The notes under the pieces: model-generated | Databases searched by the model: none | What the model was told of the DNA's origin: nothing | Seen by the model: only the letters and a program-made list of their open reading frames with translations | Shown: positions 9,083 to 17,433 of the stretch, one piece after another | Numbering within the stretch: position 1 is the stretch's first letter | How the letters are laid out: each line of letters starts with the position of its first letter | Program-made: the position numbers and the translations under genes | NCBI GenBank assembly: GCA_965242595.1 | Contig: OZ251464.1 | Coordinates: 2,604,001-2,668,000 of the forward strand | From: SP197 sp965242595 | GTDB taxonomy: Bacteria; Pseudomonadota; Alphaproteobacteria; SP197 | DNA: 64,000 bases | Direction of reading: 5' to 3'

Positions 9083-10036
9083 ATGACCGCTGCATCCGAC
9101 ACCGCCCTGGGGCGCCTGGAAGCTGTCGATCTGCGCCAGGTGTGGCCGAGGGAAGACGACGGCTTCACGCCCTGGCTCGCCGACGAGGGCAACATCCAGT
9201 TGCTGGGCGATGCCATCGGGGTTGAGCTCGAAGTAGAGGGGATCGAGCAGGGCGTAGGGCCGTTCCGCGCCGACATCCTGTGCCGGGATAGGAACACCGG
9301 GCAGCAGGTGCTGATCGAAAACCAGTTGGAGCGCACCGACCACACCCATCTCGGGCAGTTGCTGACCTATGCCGCTGGCCGCGATGCCGTCACCGTGGTC
9401 TGGATCGCCCGGCGCTTCACCGATGAGCATCGTGCGGCGCTGGACTGGTTGAACGAAATCACCGGCAACAAGATCGGCTTCTTCGGCATCGAGATCGAGC
9501 TTTGGAGAATCGGCGCCTCGGCCCCCGCCCCGAAGTTCAACATCGTTTCGCAACCCAACAACTGGACGAAGTCTTCGGGAGGACCGTCTGGGCGCCCCCC
9601 GACAGATAGGGAGAAATTTCTGATTGAATACTGGCATGCGCTCTGGGAGGCGTCCGGTGAAATCCTGGAACGGTGTGGTTATCAACAACCGTCATCCCAT
9701 TATTTCACAGGCCGCGAAGTCGGTCGCGTCGGATTCCGGTTATATCTGTTGGCCTCCACTTCGGACAAGTCGATATCCGTTCAATTGGAGATCGACACAC
9801 AGGACACCAAAGCCGATTACGCCGCCCTCCATAACGATAAGGAGGCAATCGAGCACGCGATCGGCGATACGCTCTTGTGGGAAGAACGGCCGGACAAGAA
9901 GAGAAGCCGCATCACCCTCCTGCGACGGGATTGCGACCCAAAAGACCGGGGACTCTGGCAGAAACAGCACGCATGGCTCGTCGACAAACAGGAACTCCTC
10001 CACAGCGTCTTCGTGAAACAAATCGAAGGGCCCTGA
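9083..10036 (+). CDS. DUF4268-type protein with PD-(D/E)XK nuclease-like N-terminal domain
   Basis: A 317-residue protein with a GAGGGGAAGG ribosome site. Residues about 60-98 read FRADILCRDRNT, then VLIENQLERTDHTHLGQLLT and Tyr. The Asp, the E-N-Q in place of E-x-K and the following Gln/Tyr helix are the arrangement of PD-(D/E)XK nuclease-like folds found in DUF4268 proteins. The C-terminal half (about 175-315) matches the DUF4268 region by general character (DREKFLIEYWHALW). Codon use becomes less GC-rich toward the 3' end, suggesting transfer. It stands alone between catabolic genes with no methylase or helicase beside it. Function unknown; defence or DNA repair is possible. Confidence 0.7.
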   Translation: MTAASDTALGRLEAVDLRQVWPREDDGFTPWLADEGNIQLLGDAIGVELEVEGIEQGVGPFRADILCRDRNTGQQVLIENQLERTDHTHLGQLLTYAAGRDAVTVVWIARRFTDEHRAALDWLNEITGNKIGFFGIEIELWRIGASAPAPKFNIVSQPNNWTKSSGGPSGRPPTDREKFLIEYWHALWEASGEILERCGYQQPSSHYFTGREVGRVGFRLYLLASTSDKSISVQLEIDTQDTKADYAALHNDKEAIEHAIGDTLLWEERPDKKRSRITLLRRDCDPKDRGLWQKQHAWLVDKQELLHSVFVKQIEGP

Positions 10037-10063
10037 CGCTTCGCCCCTCTCCGAAACCCCGCC

Positions 10064-11224
10064 ATGCTGCAACCCACCGCCGTCCTGCTCACCACCGACG
10101 GTCCGCCCTTCGCGCCCCGGACCAACCGGCTGAAGGACGGGTTGAAGCGCACCGCCTTCTGGCCGGCGATCTCCCGCCTCACCTGCGCCTTCAAGGTCCA
10201 CAACACCTATCTCAAGCCCGACGTCTTCACCGACCCGGTGGAGGAATACTGGGCCATGCGCCGCCATGCCGGGCTGTGGGACGTGACCGGCGAGGAGGTG
10301 GTGGAGATCGCCGGGCCGGACGCCATGGCGCTGGCCGCCCGTTGCGTGCCGCGCCGCCTGGAAAGGCTGGCCGACGGCATGGGCATGTTCGCCTTCCTCA
10401 CCTGGCCCCATGGCGGCGTGGTCGAAGACGGCGTGCTGACCCGTTTCCACGACCGCAAGCTGTGGTGGGTGGGCGGCCCCGGCCCGGCAGAGGTGTGGCT
10501 TTCCGCCCAGGCGACGGGGCTGGATGTGGAGGTCCGCTCCTTCCTGGACGATATCCATCTCTGCGCCGTGCAGGGGCCGCAGGCGCGCGCCATCCTGCAA
10601 CAGGTGGCCGCGTGCGATCTTTCCGCCCTGCCCCGCTTCGGCATGGTGGAAACCGAAATTTGCGGCGTCGATACGGTCGTCACCCGCACCGGCTTCACGG
10701 CCGAACTCGGCTACGACATCCACATCGCGGTGGAGCGGGCGCTGGAGGTCTTCGAGGGCCTGCGCGAGGCCGGGCGCCCCTTCGGCCTCGCCCTGGCCGG
10801 CAGCCAGGCCATGAATCTGCGCCGGGTCGAGGCGGGCATCCTCAATATCGGCGCCGAAATCGACCACACCACCACACCGCTGGAGCTGGGGTGGGAGCGC
10901 ATGATCGACTGGCAGCGCGACTTCACCGGGCGCGAGGCCCTGGCCGCCCAGCGCCGCCGGGGCGTCTGCCGGCGCATCGCCGGCCTGCGCCTGGAAGGGG
11001 GCGGCTGCCGGGCGGGCGACAGCGTCTATCGCCAGGGCCGCGCGGCCGGCCGGATCACCAGCGCCGTCACCGGCCCGTCCGTGGGCGGCGAGATCGCCCT
11101 GGCCATGCTGGCTACGCCGGCCTGGCGGGAGGGCGAGGCGTTGCAGGTGGGCGAAAACCGGGTGGCGGCACAGGTGGTGCCGCTGCCCTTCTTCGATCCC
11201 GAACGACGGCTGGCGCGGGCCTAG
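10064..11224 (+). CDS. GcvT-fold aminomethyltransferase / DmdA-like folate-dependent demethylase
   Basis: A 386-residue protein of the glycine-cleavage T-protein family. Visible features are the N-terminal RRHAGLWDVTGEEVVEIAGP motif, the tetrahydrofolate-site block MNLRRVEAGILNIGAEIDHT, and a C-terminal barrel domain (DSVYRQGRAAGRITSAV). Family members move a methyl or methylene group from glycine, dimethylglycine, sarcosine or DMSP to tetrahydrofolate. The gene stands alone rather than with gcvH/gcvP, and is followed 19 bases later by an SDR and then a BetA-like oxidase, so it probably takes the C1 unit from a methylated amine or sulfonium compound. The substrate is inference. Confidence 0.85.
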   Translation: MLQPTAVLLTTDGPPFAPRTNRLKDGLKRTAFWPAISRLTCAFKVHNTYLKPDVFTDPVEEYWAMRRHAGLWDVTGEEVVEIAGPDAMALAARCVPRRLERLADGMGMFAFLTWPHGGVVEDGVLTRFHDRKLWWVGGPGPAEVWLSAQATGLDVEVRSFLDDIHLCAVQGPQARAILQQVAACDLSALPRFGMVETEICGVDTVVTRTGFTAELGYDIHIAVERALEVFEGLREAGRPFGLALAGSQAMNLRRVEAGILNIGAEIDHTTTPLELGWERMIDWQRDFTGREALAAQRRRGVCRRIAGLRLEGGGCRAGDSVYRQGRAAGRITSAVTGPSVGGEIALAMLATPAWREGEALQVGENRVAAQVVPLPFFDPERRLARA

Positions 11225-11243
11225 GCGCCGGGGGAGGAAAGCC

Positions 11244-12059
11244 ATGACCACGGCAAAGCGTTTCGCGGGCCGCGTCGCGCTGGTCACCGGCGCCGCCAAC
11301 GGCATCGGCCGCGCCTGCATGGAACGCCTGGCCAGCGAGGGCGCCACAGTGATCGCCCTCGACCGCAAAGCCGGCGAGCTGGAGGCGGCCGCCGCCGCGC
11401 TGGTGGGCACAGGCGCGCGGGTGGTGCCGGCGGTGGCCGATGTCATGGACGAAGACGCCATCCAGACCGCCTTCGCCCGGGCCGACGCCGTGGCCGGCGG
11501 ACGCCTGGACATCGCGCTCCACATCGCCGGCAATTCCGCCTTCGGCCCGGTGGAAAGCCTGGCCAGCGCCGAGTGGGAACGGCTGTGGCGGCTCAACGTG
11601 CTCTCCACCGTCATCTGCTGCCGCCTGGCGGTGGCGCGCATGAAGGCGGCCGGCGGGGCCATCGTCAACATGTCGTCCATCTCCGGCCTGGCGGGCGATC
11701 CCGGCTGGGGGGCCTACAATTCGGCCAAGGCGGCCATCGCCAATCTCACCCGCTGCCTCGCCTGGGAGGTGGGGCGCTACAACATCCGCGCCAATGCCGT
11801 CTGCCCCGGCCCCATCGCCACCCGCCGCATGCTGGCATCGCTGGATAGCGCCCCGGACCAGGCGGCGGCCTATCGCCGCTGCAACCCCCTGGGCCGGCTG
11901 GGCACGCCGGCCGAATGCGCCGCCGCCATCTGCTTTCTGGCCAGCGACGAAGCCAGCTTCGTCAACGCCACCACGCTGACGGTGGATGGCGGGCTGACCG
12001 GGGCCACCGGCCAGCCGCGCTTCGATCTCGACGCCTACGCCTTCGACGGCGGCGGCTGA
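11244..12059 (+). CDS. Short-chain dehydrogenase/reductase
   Basis: A 271-residue classical SDR. It has the NAD(P)-binding loop TGAANGIGRA near residue 16, an HIAGN variant of the usual NNAG, and the catalytic set NMSSISG with YNSAKAA (Ser, Tyr-x-x-x-Lys), then CPGPIATR and a C-terminal LTVDGGLTG. An acidic residue after beta-2 (IALDRK) suggests preference for NAD. It follows the aminomethyltransferase gene by 19 bases with GGGGGAGG before the ATG, and precedes a GMC oxidoreductase, so it is likely part of the same plus-strand catabolic operon. The substrate alcohol is unknown. Confidence 0.88.
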   Translation: MTTAKRFAGRVALVTGAANGIGRACMERLASEGATVIALDRKAGELEAAAAALVGTGARVVPAVADVMDEDAIQTAFARADAVAGGRLDIALHIAGNSAFGPVESLASAEWERLWRLNVLSTVICCRLAVARMKAAGGAIVNMSSISGLAGDPGWGAYNSAKAAIANLTRCLAWEVGRYNIRANAVCPGPIATRRMLASLDSAPDQAAAYRRCNPLGRLGTPAECAAAICFLASDEASFVNATTLTVDGGLTGATGQPRFDLDAYAFDGGG

Positions 12060-12094
12060 CCGGCCCGGCGACGGCAAGGCGGCGGGGAGCGCAG

Positions 12095-13777
12095 ATGGCC
12101 AAGGGCTACCATCGCGAGGCGGAGTTCGTCGTCGTCGGCGCCGGCTCGGCCGGTTGCGTGCTGGCGGCCAGGCTTTCGGCCGACGCCAGCTGCCGGGTGG
12201 CGGTGCTGGAGGCGGGGCCGCCCGACCGGGGCCTCAAAAGCTGGCAGCTGCACATGCCCACCGCCCTGGCCCATCCGCTTCGGGACGATACCTGGAACTG
12301 GTTCTACCACACCCAGCCCGAACCCCATTTGAACAACCGGGTTATCCACTGCCCGCGCGGGCGGGTGGTGGGCGGGTCCAGCTCCATCAACGGCATGGCC
12401 TATATTCGCGGCCATGCCTTCGATTACGACCGCTGGGCCCAGGCCGGCTGCCGCGGCTGGTCTTACCGCGAAGTGCTGCCCTATTTCCGCCGCGCCGAGA
12501 CCTTCGAACACGGCGCCGATGCCTATCACGGCGGCGACGGCCCGCTCTTCGTCACCGCCGGCGATACCGGGCGCAATCCGCTCTACCGCGCCTTTATCGC
12601 CGCTGGCGTGCAGGCGGGCTATGGCGAAAGCATGGACCTCAACGGCCAGCGCCAGGAAGGCCTGGGACGGATGGACCGCACCACCCGCAACGGGCGCCGG
12701 TGCAGCGCCGCCGTCGCCTATCTGAAGCCGGCGCTGGGCCGGCCCAATCTCACCCTGGAGACCCGCGCCCAGGCCGCGCACATCCTGTTCGAAGGCCGCC
12801 GGGCGGTGGGCATCGCCTTCCAGCGCGGCGGGCGACGGCACACCATCCGCGCCACCCGCGAGGTGATCCTGGCCTCCGGGGCCATCAACTCGCCCCAACT
12901 GCTGCTGCTCTCGGGCATCGGCCCGGCGGACGAGCTGGCCCGGCTGGGCATCGCAGCGCGCCACAACCTGCCCGGCGTCGGGCGCAATCTGCAAGATCAT
13001 ATCGAGGTGTTCGTCCAGCAACGCTGCACCCAGCCCATCAGCCTGCTGAAACATCTCACGCCCATCGGGCGGCTCAAAGTGGGGCTGCGCTGGTTTCTGA
13101 CCCATGACGGGCCGGGGGCCACCAATCACATGGAGGCGGGCGGCTTCATCCGCAGCCGGGCGGGGATCGAACACCCCGATATCCAGTATCACTTCATGCC
13201 CATGGCGATGACCTACGACGCCTTCAGCATCAACCGCATCCACGGCTATCAGGCGATGGTGGACATCATGCGCCCGCGCTCGCGCGGCCATGTCAGGCTG
13301 AAAAGCGCCGATCCCCGCCACCACCCGGAGATCCTGTTCAACTATCTGGCCGAAGAGGAAGACATGCGCACGATGAGGGCCGCCACCAGGCTTACCCGCG
13401 AAATCATGGCCCAGCCGGCGCTGGCCCCCTTCCGCGGCGCCGAGATCTGGCCGGGCGAGGACAGGCAGAGCGACGAGGAGATCGACGACTGGATCCGCGC
13501 AACCGCCGAATCCAGCTACCACCCCTCCTGCACCTGCCGCATGGGCCCCGCCCACGACCCGGCGGCGGTGGTGGACCCGGAGCTGAAGGTCCACGGCATC
13601 GCCGGCCTGCGCGTGGTGGACGCCTCGGTCATGCCCGATATCGTCTCCGGCAACCTCAACGCGCCCACCATCATGATCGCCGAAAAGGCGGCCGATGCCA
13701 TCCTGGGCAAGCCCCCCCTTCCCGCCTGCGACGCCCCGGTCTGGGCGCACCCCGAATGGGAGACGCGCCAGCGTTAG
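12095..13777 (+). CDS. GMC oxidoreductase, choline-dehydrogenase (BetA)-like, copy 1
   Basis: A 560-residue flavoprotein starting MAKGYHREAEFVVVGAGSAG. This start is chosen over an upstream in-frame one because GGGGAGCG precedes it and it puts the FAD-binding GAGSAG loop in the right place. Family signatures seen are CPRGRVVGGSSSINGMAYIR, the second signature GAINSPQLLLLSGIG, and the active-site histidine in SSYHPSCTCRMG. BetA-like enzymes oxidise choline or other alcohols to aldehydes. The gene ends seven bases from the convergent Rieske oxygenase gene. Confidence 0.9.
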   Translation: MAKGYHREAEFVVVGAGSAGCVLAARLSADASCRVAVLEAGPPDRGLKSWQLHMPTALAHPLRDDTWNWFYHTQPEPHLNNRVIHCPRGRVVGGSSSINGMAYIRGHAFDYDRWAQAGCRGWSYREVLPYFRRAETFEHGADAYHGGDGPLFVTAGDTGRNPLYRAFIAAGVQAGYGESMDLNGQRQEGLGRMDRTTRNGRRCSAAVAYLKPALGRPNLTLETRAQAAHILFEGRRAVGIAFQRGGRRHTIRATREVILASGAINSPQLLLLSGIGPADELARLGIAARHNLPGVGRNLQDHIEVFVQQRCTQPISLLKHLTPIGRLKVGLRWFLTHDGPGATNHMEAGGFIRSRAGIEHPDIQYHFMPMAMTYDAFSINRIHGYQAMVDIMRPRSRGHVRLKSADPRHHPEILFNYLAEEEDMRTMRAATRLTREIMAQPALAPFRGAEIWPGEDRQSDEEIDDWIRATAESSYHPSCTCRMGPAHDPAAVVDPELKVHGIAGLRVVDASVMPDIVSGNLNAPTIMIAEKAADAILGKPPLPACDAPVWAHPEWETRQR

Positions 13778-13784
13778 GCGGCCG

Positions 13785-14873
13785 TCACCCCGTCCCCAGG
13801 GCCTCGAACAGCCAGTCTTGCAGCGCGGCGATGGGGTGTTCGCTCATGACGCCGCCGGCGGGGTCGATCACCAGCGGGCCGGGCCGGTAAAGGCCGCTTT
13901 CCAGGCCGCGCTGCACCGATTCCACAATGGCCACATCTTCGGCGACGGTGGTCTCCAGGTCGCGCCGGGCACAGGCGCGGGCGGCCTCCCGCGCCGCCTC
14001 GCCCGCGCCCGCATACCAGCCGCGCCTGACGGTGACGCGGGCGGGCGAGCTGGCCTGCCAGCGATAGCTGTTCAGGATGCCGCCGGGATAGACCTGGAAG
14101 GAAACCGTCGGCCACAGGAACCATGAGCCGTAGGCGCCGCCCTCGGCCTCTTCCTGCGCTCCGCCCGCCTCCGCCCGGCGCGCCGGCGGGGCGCTGTGGC
14201 GCAGGCAGTGGCCTTCCACCGCCACGTCGTAGCGGTCGGCGTCGATGACGCCGCCGGTCAGCGCCGGGTGGCGCAGCTTGCAGTGGTAGCATTCGTTGTA
14301 ATTTTCCACCGAAACCTTCCAGTTGCAGGCCTCTTCGACCACCGTTTCGGTGACGGGCTTCAGCGTGGCGATGCCGGGCAGGAAGGCGGCCAGCCCCGCT
14401 TCGGCGCCCGGAAACCATTCCGCCATGGGCCGGGCCTCCGGGTCCAGATTGACGAAGACGAAGCCGCAGAACAGCTCGGTCCTGGCCTCGCCCAGGCGAA
14501 TGTCGCCGCCCGCAAAGCCGCAGGCGCGCCCGGCCCCCGGCGCGGCCACCAGGCGCCCGTCCAGGTCGTAGCGCCAGCCGTGATAGGGGCAGACGATAAA
14601 GGGCCGCCGCTCGTCGCCTTCCACCAGCGCATGGCCGCGATGGCGGCAGACATTGTGGAAGCAGCGCAGCCGCCCTTCCCGGTCGCGCAGCAGGAACAGG
14701 CGCGCCCTGCCGACGCTGAAGGCGTGGGCATCGCCCGGGCGGGCGAGCTGGCTTTCGTGGCAGGCGAACTGCCAGCTGCGGGCGAAGATCGCCTCCTGCT
14801 CGCGGCGGAAGATGTCGTCGTCGATATACCAATGGGCCGCCAGCGCCCGGCGCGCCGTGCCGTTCTCAGCCAT
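13785..14873 (-). CDS. Rieske-type aromatic-ring-hydroxylating/GbcA-like oxygenase, alpha subunit
   Basis: A 362-residue protein. The Rieske [2Fe-2S] ligands are Cys76 and His78 (NVCRHRGH) and Cys95 and His98 (VCPYHGW). The catalytic mononuclear iron site lies near ENYNECYHCKLRH, with His197 and His202. Length and motif spacing match the glycine-betaine demethylase GbcA and related N-demethylases as well as ring hydroxylases. The ATG follows GGGAGGAAGG and overlaps the 3' end of the molybdoenzyme gene by eight bases, so the two are co-translated. No ferredoxin reductase partner (GbcB) is next to it. In this neighbourhood, demethylation of a quaternary amine is the favoured reading. Confidence 0.85.
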   Translation of the reverse strand: MAENGTARRALAAHWYIDDDIFRREQEAIFARSWQFACHESQLARPGDAHAFSVGRARLFLLRDREGRLRCFHNVCRHRGHALVEGDERRPFIVCPYHGWRYDLDGRLVAAPGAGRACGFAGGDIRLGEARTELFCGFVFVNLDPEARPMAEWFPGAEAGLAAFLPGIATLKPVTETVVEEACNWKVSVENYNECYHCKLRHPALTGGVIDADRYDVAVEGHCLRHSAPPARRAEAGGAQEEAEGGAYGSWFLWPTVSFQVYPGGILNSYRWQASSPARVTVRRGWYAGAGEAAREAARACARRDLETTVAEDVAIVESVQRGLESGLYRPGPLVIDPAGGVMSEHPIAALQDWLFEALGTG

Positions 14874-17295
14874 CTTTCCCTTCCTCCCTTTCCCGCCGCG
14901 CCTTCGGGGCCGCCCCGCGCGCGATCGGCGGTGGCTGGCGCCAGCCGGTCGCCGGCGCGGCGCCCTGCCAGCGTTCCACCTCCACCAGGCAGGTCTGGGC
15001 GCTGGGGCCCTGGGCCAGGCGCGAGGTGCCGATATCCAGGGTGAGAACATTGGCGTTGCCGTGGCGGCAGAGCGCGCCGGTTTCGCCGGGCGTGGCCGGA
15101 TCCCACCAGGCGCCGGTGGCCATGCGAACCACGCCCGGCCGCATGTGGGCGCCGATGCGGGCGCCGGCCAGGCACGCCCCGCGCCGATTGAACAGGCGGA
15201 CCACGCAGCCATCTTCGATGCCGCGGGCGGCGGCATCGCCGGGCGCGATCCACACCGGCTCGCGGTCCGCCACCTTGGCATCCAGGCTGACCCGCCCGTG
15301 ATCGTACTGGCTGTGCAGGCGCCGGGCCGGCTGGCACGAGATCAGGTGGAGCGGAAAGCGCCCGGCCGCCGCCGCGCCCAGCCATTCGGCCGGCTCCAGC
15401 CAGCGCGGATGGCCGGGGCAATCGTCATAGCCGAAGGCGGCCACGGTTTCCGAATAGATCTCGATCCGCCCCGAAGGCGTGGCGAGCGGCGCGCGCTGCG
15501 GGTCGGCGCGGAAGGCGGCCAGGAAGACCCGCTCTTCATCATGTGCAGCACGGGGGCGCGCTGCTGGATCATGTGCGGCGCGGGGGCGTGCCGCTGGCTC
15601 CGGCAAGGGCAGGTCGAAGCGCCCGGCGGCCCAGAAATCGTCGAAGGCGGGCATGGCGATGCCGCGCTCCGCCGCCCGCTGCCGGCCCTGCCGGTATAAG
15701 AAGCGCAGCCAGGCCATTTCGTCCCGGCCCTGGCCGAAGGCCTCGGCAAAGCCCAGCCGCCCCGCCAGGGCCAGAAGGATGGCGTGATCGGAGCGCGCCT
15801 GGCCCACCGGCGCCACCGCCCGATGCATGGCCAGCAGCGTGCCCTCGCGCGACGAGCCGGTGAAATCGTTGCGCTCCAGCGTGGTGGTGGCCGGCAGCAC
15901 GATGTCGCAATGGCGGGCCAGCGGGTTCCACCAGCTTTCGTGGCACATGGTGGTTTCGGGCCGCCGCCAGGCCGCAAGCAGGCGGTTCAGATCCTGATGG
16001 TGGTGAAAGGGGTTGCCGCCCGCCCAATAGACCAGGCGAATGTCGGGCAGAACCACACGGCGCCCGTCGTAATCGATGGCGCGCCCGGGGTGGAGCAGCA
16101 TGTCGGCGATGCGGGCGACCGGGATGGCCGGGCCTGCCGGATTGGCGCCCTGATCCAGGGCGGGCCAGGAGAAGCTGGCGGTGGCAGCGCCGATGGCATT
16201 GACCGAACCGTAGCCGAAGCCGATGCCGCCGCCGGGCAGGCCGATCTGGCCCAGCATGGCGGCCAGCACCGTGCCCATCCAATAGGGCTGTTCGCCGTGC
16301 TGGCCGCGCGTCAGCGACCAGGCCAGCGCCAGGGTGGTGCGCCGCGCCGCCATCCGCCGCGCCAGCCTGCGCAGCTGGCAGGCGGGCACGTCGCAGATGG
16401 CGCCCGCCCAGTCGGCATCCTTTGCCTGGCCGTCGCCGCTGCCGGTGAGATAGGGCAGAAAGCGTTCGAAACCGGTGCAATAGCGGGCCAGAAAGGCGGC
16501 ATCGTGCAGGCCCTCGGCATAAAGGGTGTGGGCCAGCCCCAGCATGGCCGCCACATCGGTGCCCGGGCGGATGGCGAGCCAGTCGGCGCCGAGCTCGTCC
16601 GCCATATCGTCGCGCGAGGGGCCGATATTGACGAATTCCACCCCGGCCGCGCGGCACCCGGCCAGGCCTTCGCGCTGGCCATGGCGGCCGGTGCCGCCGG
16701 CGCTCACCTGGCCGTTGCGCGCCGGCAGGCCGCCGAAGGCCACCACCAGCTGGCCGTGGCGGGCCACGGTGCGCCAGGCGGTGTGGGCCAGCAGCAGCTC
16801 CTGAAACGGCCCCAGCACATGGGGCAGCACCACCTCGCCGGCGGCATAGCTGTAGCTGTCGCGGGACGCGGTATAGCCGCCGAACAGATTCATGAAGCGG
16901 TGCAGCTGGCTCTGGGCGTGGTGGAAGCGCCCGGCCGAGGCCCAGCCATAGCTGCCGGCATAGATGGCGCGGTTGCCGTGGGCCCGGCGCACCCGCGCCA
17001 GTTCGCCCGCCACCAGGTCCAGCGCCTCGTCCCAGGGCAGCTCGACGAAGGGCTGGCACCCGCGCCCGCGGCTGTCGCCGCCCGGCCCGTGTTCCAGCCA
17101 GCCGGCCCGCACCGCCGGGCGGCGGATGCGCAGCGGGCCATCCTGCGCGCCGGGCATGGAATCGGCCAGGGGCGAAGGGTCGGGGTCGCCGGCGGCGGGG
17201 TGCATGGCAACCACCCGCCCGGCGCGGACCTCGGCCGCATAGGCACCCCAATGGCTGGCCGTGGGGACCAGGCGGGTGCTGGAGGCGTCGCTCAT
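14866..17295 (-). CDS. Molybdopterin-dependent oxidoreductase, TorA/BisC (DMSO reductase) family
   Basis: An 809-residue protein. It lacks the twin-arginine signal of periplasmic TorA/DorA, so it should be cytoplasmic like biotin-sulfoxide reductase BisC. It keeps the active-site region of this family: AGSYGWASAGRFHHAQSQLH (Tyr/Trp near the substrate) and DSYSYAAGEVVLPHVLG, where the Ser corresponds to the molybdenum ligand. The C-terminal cofactor-binding domain includes SQYDHGRVSLDAKV. There are no N-terminal iron-sulfur cysteines. Substrates of the family are N- and S-oxides. A 10-residue direct duplication lies around residues 565-585. GGAG-like bases precede the chosen ATG. Confidence 0.87.
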   Translation of the reverse strand: MSDASSTRLVPTASHWGAYAAEVRAGRVVAMHPAAGDPDPSPLADSMPGAQDGPLRIRRPAVRAGWLEHGPGGDSRGRGCQPFVELPWDEALDLVAGELARVRRAHGNRAIYAGSYGWASAGRFHHAQSQLHRFMNLFGGYTASRDSYSYAAGEVVLPHVLGPFQELLLAHTAWRTVARHGQLVVAFGGLPARNGQVSAGGTGRHGQREGLAGCRAAGVEFVNIGPSRDDMADELGADWLAIRPGTDVAAMLGLAHTLYAEGLHDAAFLARYCTGFERFLPYLTGSGDGQAKDADWAGAICDVPACQLRRLARRMAARRTTLALAWSLTRGQHGEQPYWMGTVLAAMLGQIGLPGGGIGFGYGSVNAIGAATASFSWPALDQGANPAGPAIPVARIADMLLHPGRAIDYDGRRVVLPDIRLVYWAGGNPFHHHQDLNRLLAAWRRPETTMCHESWWNPLARHCDIVLPATTTLERNDFTGSSREGTLLAMHRAVAPVGQARSDHAILLALAGRLGFAEAFGQGRDEMAWLRFLYRQGRQRAAERGIAMPAFDDFWAAGRFDLPLPEPAARPRAAHDPAARPRAAHDEERVFLAAFRADPQRAPLATPSGRIEIYSETVAAFGYDDCPGHPRWLEPAEWLGAAAAGRFPLHLISCQPARRLHSQYDHGRVSLDAKVADREPVWIAPGDAAARGIEDGCVVRLFNRRGACLAGARIGAHMRPGVVRMATGAWWDPATPGETGALCRHGNANVLTLDIGTSRLAQGPSAQTCLVEVERWQGAAPATGWRQPPPIARGAAPKARREREEGKDG
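15538..15597. repeat. 30-bp tandem duplication inside the molybdoenzyme gene
   Basis: Two adjacent 30-base units (15538-15567 and 15568-15597) differ at only four positions and encode, on the minus strand, the doubled decapeptide PAARPRAAHD. The copy keeps the reading frame. It sits in a surface-type Pro/Ala/Arg linker between domains, so it probably does not affect the active site. Confidence 0.85.
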
Positions 17296-17433
17296 GGCCA
17301 CCTTCTCCCGCAATGTGCGGACGCCCGTGCGGGGCGCGCTGCCGGTGTCTCACAGCCGGCGCGGCGGCGCAATGGTGGCGGCGGGCGGGCGTCCTGCTAA
17401 AGTCGGGCGGCGCACAGCGCGGGAGGCGGGGCG

